DNA from: Bradyrhizobium ivorense
Lineage (GTDB): Bacteria; Pseudomonadota; Alphaproteobacteria; Rhizobiales; Xanthobacteraceae
Length of the DNA: 64,000 bases
Direction: 5' to 3'
Assembly: GCF_900696085.1 (NCBI RefSeq)
Contig: NZ_CAADFC020000023.1
Coordinates: 149,390 to 213,389, forward strand
The translations under genes and the position numbers were made by a program. Under the pieces are notes generated by a model, which was not told the DNA's origin, ran no database searches, and was given only the letters and a program-made list of their open reading frames with translations. Shown one piece after another: positions 61,708-64,000 of this stretch. Position 1 is the stretch's first letter. Every line of letters begins with the position of its first letter.

Positions 61708-62871
61708 TTAGCTCGCCTTGGCGGGGGCCGCCGGCTTCGGCGCCGGCGGCTTGATCGGCTTGTCCTGCCGCTTCGACCAGGAGATGTAATAGGCCACGAT
61801 GGTCATGATCGCGATGCCGGAGATCGACACGAAGATCTGCGCGAACAGCGAGCCCGAGCTCATCGAGAGCTCGAAATGGCCGACAAAGGACAGGAACACG
61901 CCGACGCAGAACACCGCGAGCGACTGCTGGCCGCAGACGATCAAGGGATCGAACACCTTCCATTCCAGCGCCGCCCAGTCCTTCGGGATGAAGCGGATCA
62001 CCAGCACGGTGATCACCACGAAGTGCAGGAAGCGGTAGGGCGCAAGGTTGGTCTTGTCGTTCGGGTTGAACGCCGAATAGAGCCAGTCCGGGAACAGCGC
62101 ACCGAAGTCCGGGAAGCGGCCGGCCATCGTCATGATCAGCGCGAAGATCATGTAGGCGATGCAGAACCACAGGGTGTAGGGCGAATTGATGATGTGCATG
62201 TTCTTGCGCGCACCGCCCATCGCGCACCAGGAGCCGAACACGAACAGCACCTGCCAGGCGAACGGATTGAAGTACCAGGTGCCGGCCGGATAGGCCGCCA
62301 GGTTCCAGCCCATGTGCCGCGACACCAGCCACAGCGCGATCGAGGCCAGCATGGTCCAGTTCGGCCGTCGCAGCATGAACCACAGCACCGGCGGGAACAG
62401 GCCCATCAGCACGATGTAGAGCGGCAGCACGTCGAGGTTGACCGGCTTGAACTTCAGAAACAGGCCCTGGCGCAGCGTCTCGGTGGCGTTGTCGACGAGC
62501 CCCGCGACGTTGAACTCGTTGATGATCTCGGAATCGCCGAACCGCAGTGCCAGGTAGCTGATCGAGGCGATGTAGATCACGAACAGGATGATGTGGGCGA
62601 CATAGAGCTGCCAGACCCGCTTGGTCAGCCGCGTGGCGCCGACGACGAAGCCGCGCTCCAGCATCATGCGGGCATAGACGAACGAGGCGGTGTAACCGGA
62701 GATGAAGACGAACAGGTCGGCAGCGTCGCTGAACCCGTAATTCCGGGTCGTGATCCAGTTCACGACATTGTCGGGGATGTGATCGAGATAGATCGCCCAG
62801 TTCGCGATCCCGCGGAACAGGTCGAGCCGGAGGTCACGTCCTTTTTCGGGCAGGGTGGCGTGGATTTCCAT
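61708..62871 (-). CDS. OpgC family protein (periplasmic glucan acyltransferase-like)
   Basis: 387 residues, about ten membrane helices, starting MEIHATLPEKGRDLRLDLFRG. OpgC_C-type features are RDLRLDLFRGIANWAIYLDHIP and FSDAADLFVFISGYTASFVYAR. OpgC modifies osmoregulated periplasmic glucans, typically by succinylation. It is convergent with the carbamoyltransferase gene, three bases away, and both are predicted to modify glycans, though a shared acceptor is only inference. Confidence 0.9.
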   Translation of the reverse strand: MEIHATLPEKGRDLRLDLFRGIANWAIYLDHIPDNVVNWITTRNYGFSDAADLFVFISGYTASFVYARMMLERGFVVGATRLTKRVWQLYVAHIILFVIYIASISYLALRFGDSEIINEFNVAGLVDNATETLRQGLFLKFKPVNLDVLPLYIVLMGLFPPVLWFMLRRPNWTMLASIALWLVSRHMGWNLAAYPAGTWYFNPFAWQVLFVFGSWCAMGGARKNMHIINSPYTLWFCIAYMIFALIMTMAGRFPDFGALFPDWLYSAFNPNDKTNLAPYRFLHFVVITVLVIRFIPKDWAALEWKVFDPLIVCGQQSLAVFCVGVFLSFVGHFELSMSSGSLFAQIFVSISGIAIMTIVAYYISWSKRQDKPIKPPAPKPAAPAKAS

Positions 62872-63109
62872 GGGGCCGCTTCCTCGAGGTGACGCTGTCG
62901 AGCAGGCCGCGCTGCGGGCCCGAGGCGTTCCAAAGGAGAGCCCGGGGCCAGATTGTCACAGCGCGGTAGAATGACTATACCGGTCCGGCGAAGGCTGCCT
63001 CCGAGATCGAGGAATCACCGATCACATCACTGAGCGGTGTTTCTATACTATCCCGGCGGTTTTCCTCCAATCGTTCCCATGTCGCATATCCCACGAGGCT
63101 CGACCATCC

Positions 63110-63415
63110 ATGACCGCACGCATTTTTAAGCCGGCCAAAAACGCGATGCAATCGGGACGCGCCAAGACCAGGGAATGGCAACTGGACTACGAACCCGAGC
63201 AGCCGCGCGCCGTGGAGCCCTTGATGGGCTGGACCTCGTCCGGCGACATGAAGCAGCAGCTCACGCTGCGCTTCGACACCAAGGAGGAGGCGGTGGCCTA
63301 TTGCGAGCGCAGGGGCATCGCCTATCAGGTGATCGAGCCAAAGGACTCCGCGCACCGCCAGATCGCCTACGCCGACAATTTTGCATTTCGCCGCTGGGAG
63401 CCGTGGACCCACTGA
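63110..63415 (+). CDS. NADH-ubiquinone oxidoreductase 18 kDa subunit homologue (NDUFS4-like, ETC complex I subunit family)
   Basis: 101 residues. MTARIFKPAKNAMQSGRAKTREWQLDYEPE and LMGWTSSGDMKQQLTLRFDTKEEAVAYCERRG are characteristic of the alphaproteobacterial NDUFS4 homologue. It is an accessory subunit at the base of complex I; nuo genes are not in this window. The upstream 238 bases (62872-63109) show no other gene. Confidence 0.9.
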   Translation: MTARIFKPAKNAMQSGRAKTREWQLDYEPEQPRAVEPLMGWTSSGDMKQQLTLRFDTKEEAVAYCERRGIAYQVIEPKDSAHRQIAYADNFAFRRWEPWTH

Positions 63416-63719
63416 GTCCGACCCCTTAGGGTCCTGAGGACTCCCACCCCGTCATGTATGGACGGCCCCCTGTCGGCAAGGGCTTTCTTGATGTTTCGGC
63501 AAGCGGATCGGGGAGCGGTCATGTATACGGCCTCGAGATGCGGCCATTGACCGCGGGCCCTGATGGAGATCGCTGATCGAATTCCAATCATTGCGGCGCG
63601 CTGTGACGCGCGATGACGTGGCGGAGTGTTTCGATCCCGGTTTCCTGACCATTTGCCATCACACCTTGATTGCCCTTCCGATAGGAATGAGCGCGAGCGC
63701 GGCGGCTGTCGCCCCTCGA
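63416..63719. other. 304-base spacer between the NDUFS4-like gene and the IS110 end
   Basis: No gene that I can support. A small GACCC-CTTA-GGGTC hairpin lies at 63420-63433, right after the complex I subunit gene, without a T-tract. The right part should include one end of the insertion sequence; IS110 elements normally lack terminal inverted repeats, so I cannot place its border. Confidence 0.4.
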
Positions 63720-64000
63720 CTAGGCAGCAGCCGGCGCGCTCGCGCGGTCGCGGTAAGGTTCTCCTTTGACCAGCATGGCCCAGATGATGCGCGCGGTCTT
63801 GGCGGCGAAGGCCACCATGGCGACCTTGTAGGGCCGCCGCGCCAGCAAATCACGCAGCCATGGATCGCTGACGCCGCGCGCCTTCTGCTGCCGCAGATGG
63901 GCGCTGGCGCCGTTGATGAAGAGCGCGCGCAGCACGCGATCGCCCTGCTTGGAGATGCGGCCTGGGCGATGCTTGCCCCCGGTGCCGTGATCTTTGCCGG
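63720..64000 (-). mobile_element. IS110 family transposase, C-terminal part (5' end outside window)
   Basis: The minus-strand frame is open to the window edge and stops at 63720. Its visible 93 residues contain RISKQGDRVLRALFINGASAH, DPWLRDLLARRPYKVAMVAFAAKTARIIWAMLVKGEPYR. This is the Transposase_20 C-terminal region of IS110-type DEDD transposases (conserved Ser region in GRISKQGD). The catalytic N-terminal DEDD domain lies beyond the window. Confidence 0.88.

Overview
The window looks like a chromosomal segment of a high-GC alphaproteobacterium of the Bradyrhizobium/Rhodopseudomonas type. The basis is the tig-clpP-clpX-lon order, the many short conserved rhizobial small proteins, the porin-type motifs, the dispersed GAGCATGATCCGG-type intergenic palindromes and the OpgC/NodU-like genes. 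This assignment rests on recognised families and gene order, not on a database search.

Layout. 1-2889: the end of a NAD(P)HX dehydratase gene, then an enolase-superfamily gene and a multicopper-oxidase-like gene that has lost most copper ligands. 3025-10056: tRNA-Leu and the proteostasis block tig, clpP, clpX, lon. 10064-20605: a GntR/MFS pair, a GFA protein, tRNA-Val, YciI and methyltransferase genes, a lytic transglycosylase, a MarR/AhpD divergon with two tandem operator boxes, cupin, DUF805, DapA-like and M23 peptidase genes. 20749-24803: efp (TTG start) close to the genes for its two beta-lysylation enzymes, epmA and epmB. 25203-26492: DAHP synthase preceded by what reads as a complete aromatic amino acid attenuator, with a probably leaderless leader peptide. 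26526-39738: HdeD, PrsW and M20 genes, tRNA-Glu, PilZ, GST and VOC genes, many very small proteins, a sirtuin, a double cold-shock-domain protein and a DUF192 protein.

39869-45088 is a small decayed genomic island at tRNA-Pro(TGG). The 3' part of the tRNA is repeated (39 bp) at 45050-45088, next to a frameshifted integrase remnant. Its cargo has three surface-glycan type genes: an FkbM methyltransferase, a polytopic GT-C-like protein and a methyltransferase-GT2 fusion. Right of it are a Flp-type pilin gene and five tandem, same-strand RTX calcium-binding protein genes (45943-57718) that share N-terminal caps, C-terminal export-type ends and parts of their spacers; the shared blocks are distributed as a mosaic. 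The window closes with a cyclase-family protein, a Gly/Tyr-rich exported protein, a NodU-family carbamoyltransferase, an OpgC-like acyltransferase, an NDUFS4-like respiratory subunit and the 3' end of an IS110-type transposase.

The most interesting signals are the aroG attenuator (promoter, aromatic leader peptide and alternative hairpins all readable), the mosaic RTX array, the tRNA-Pro island, the copper-ligand-poor multicopper oxidase and the paired MarR operator boxes.
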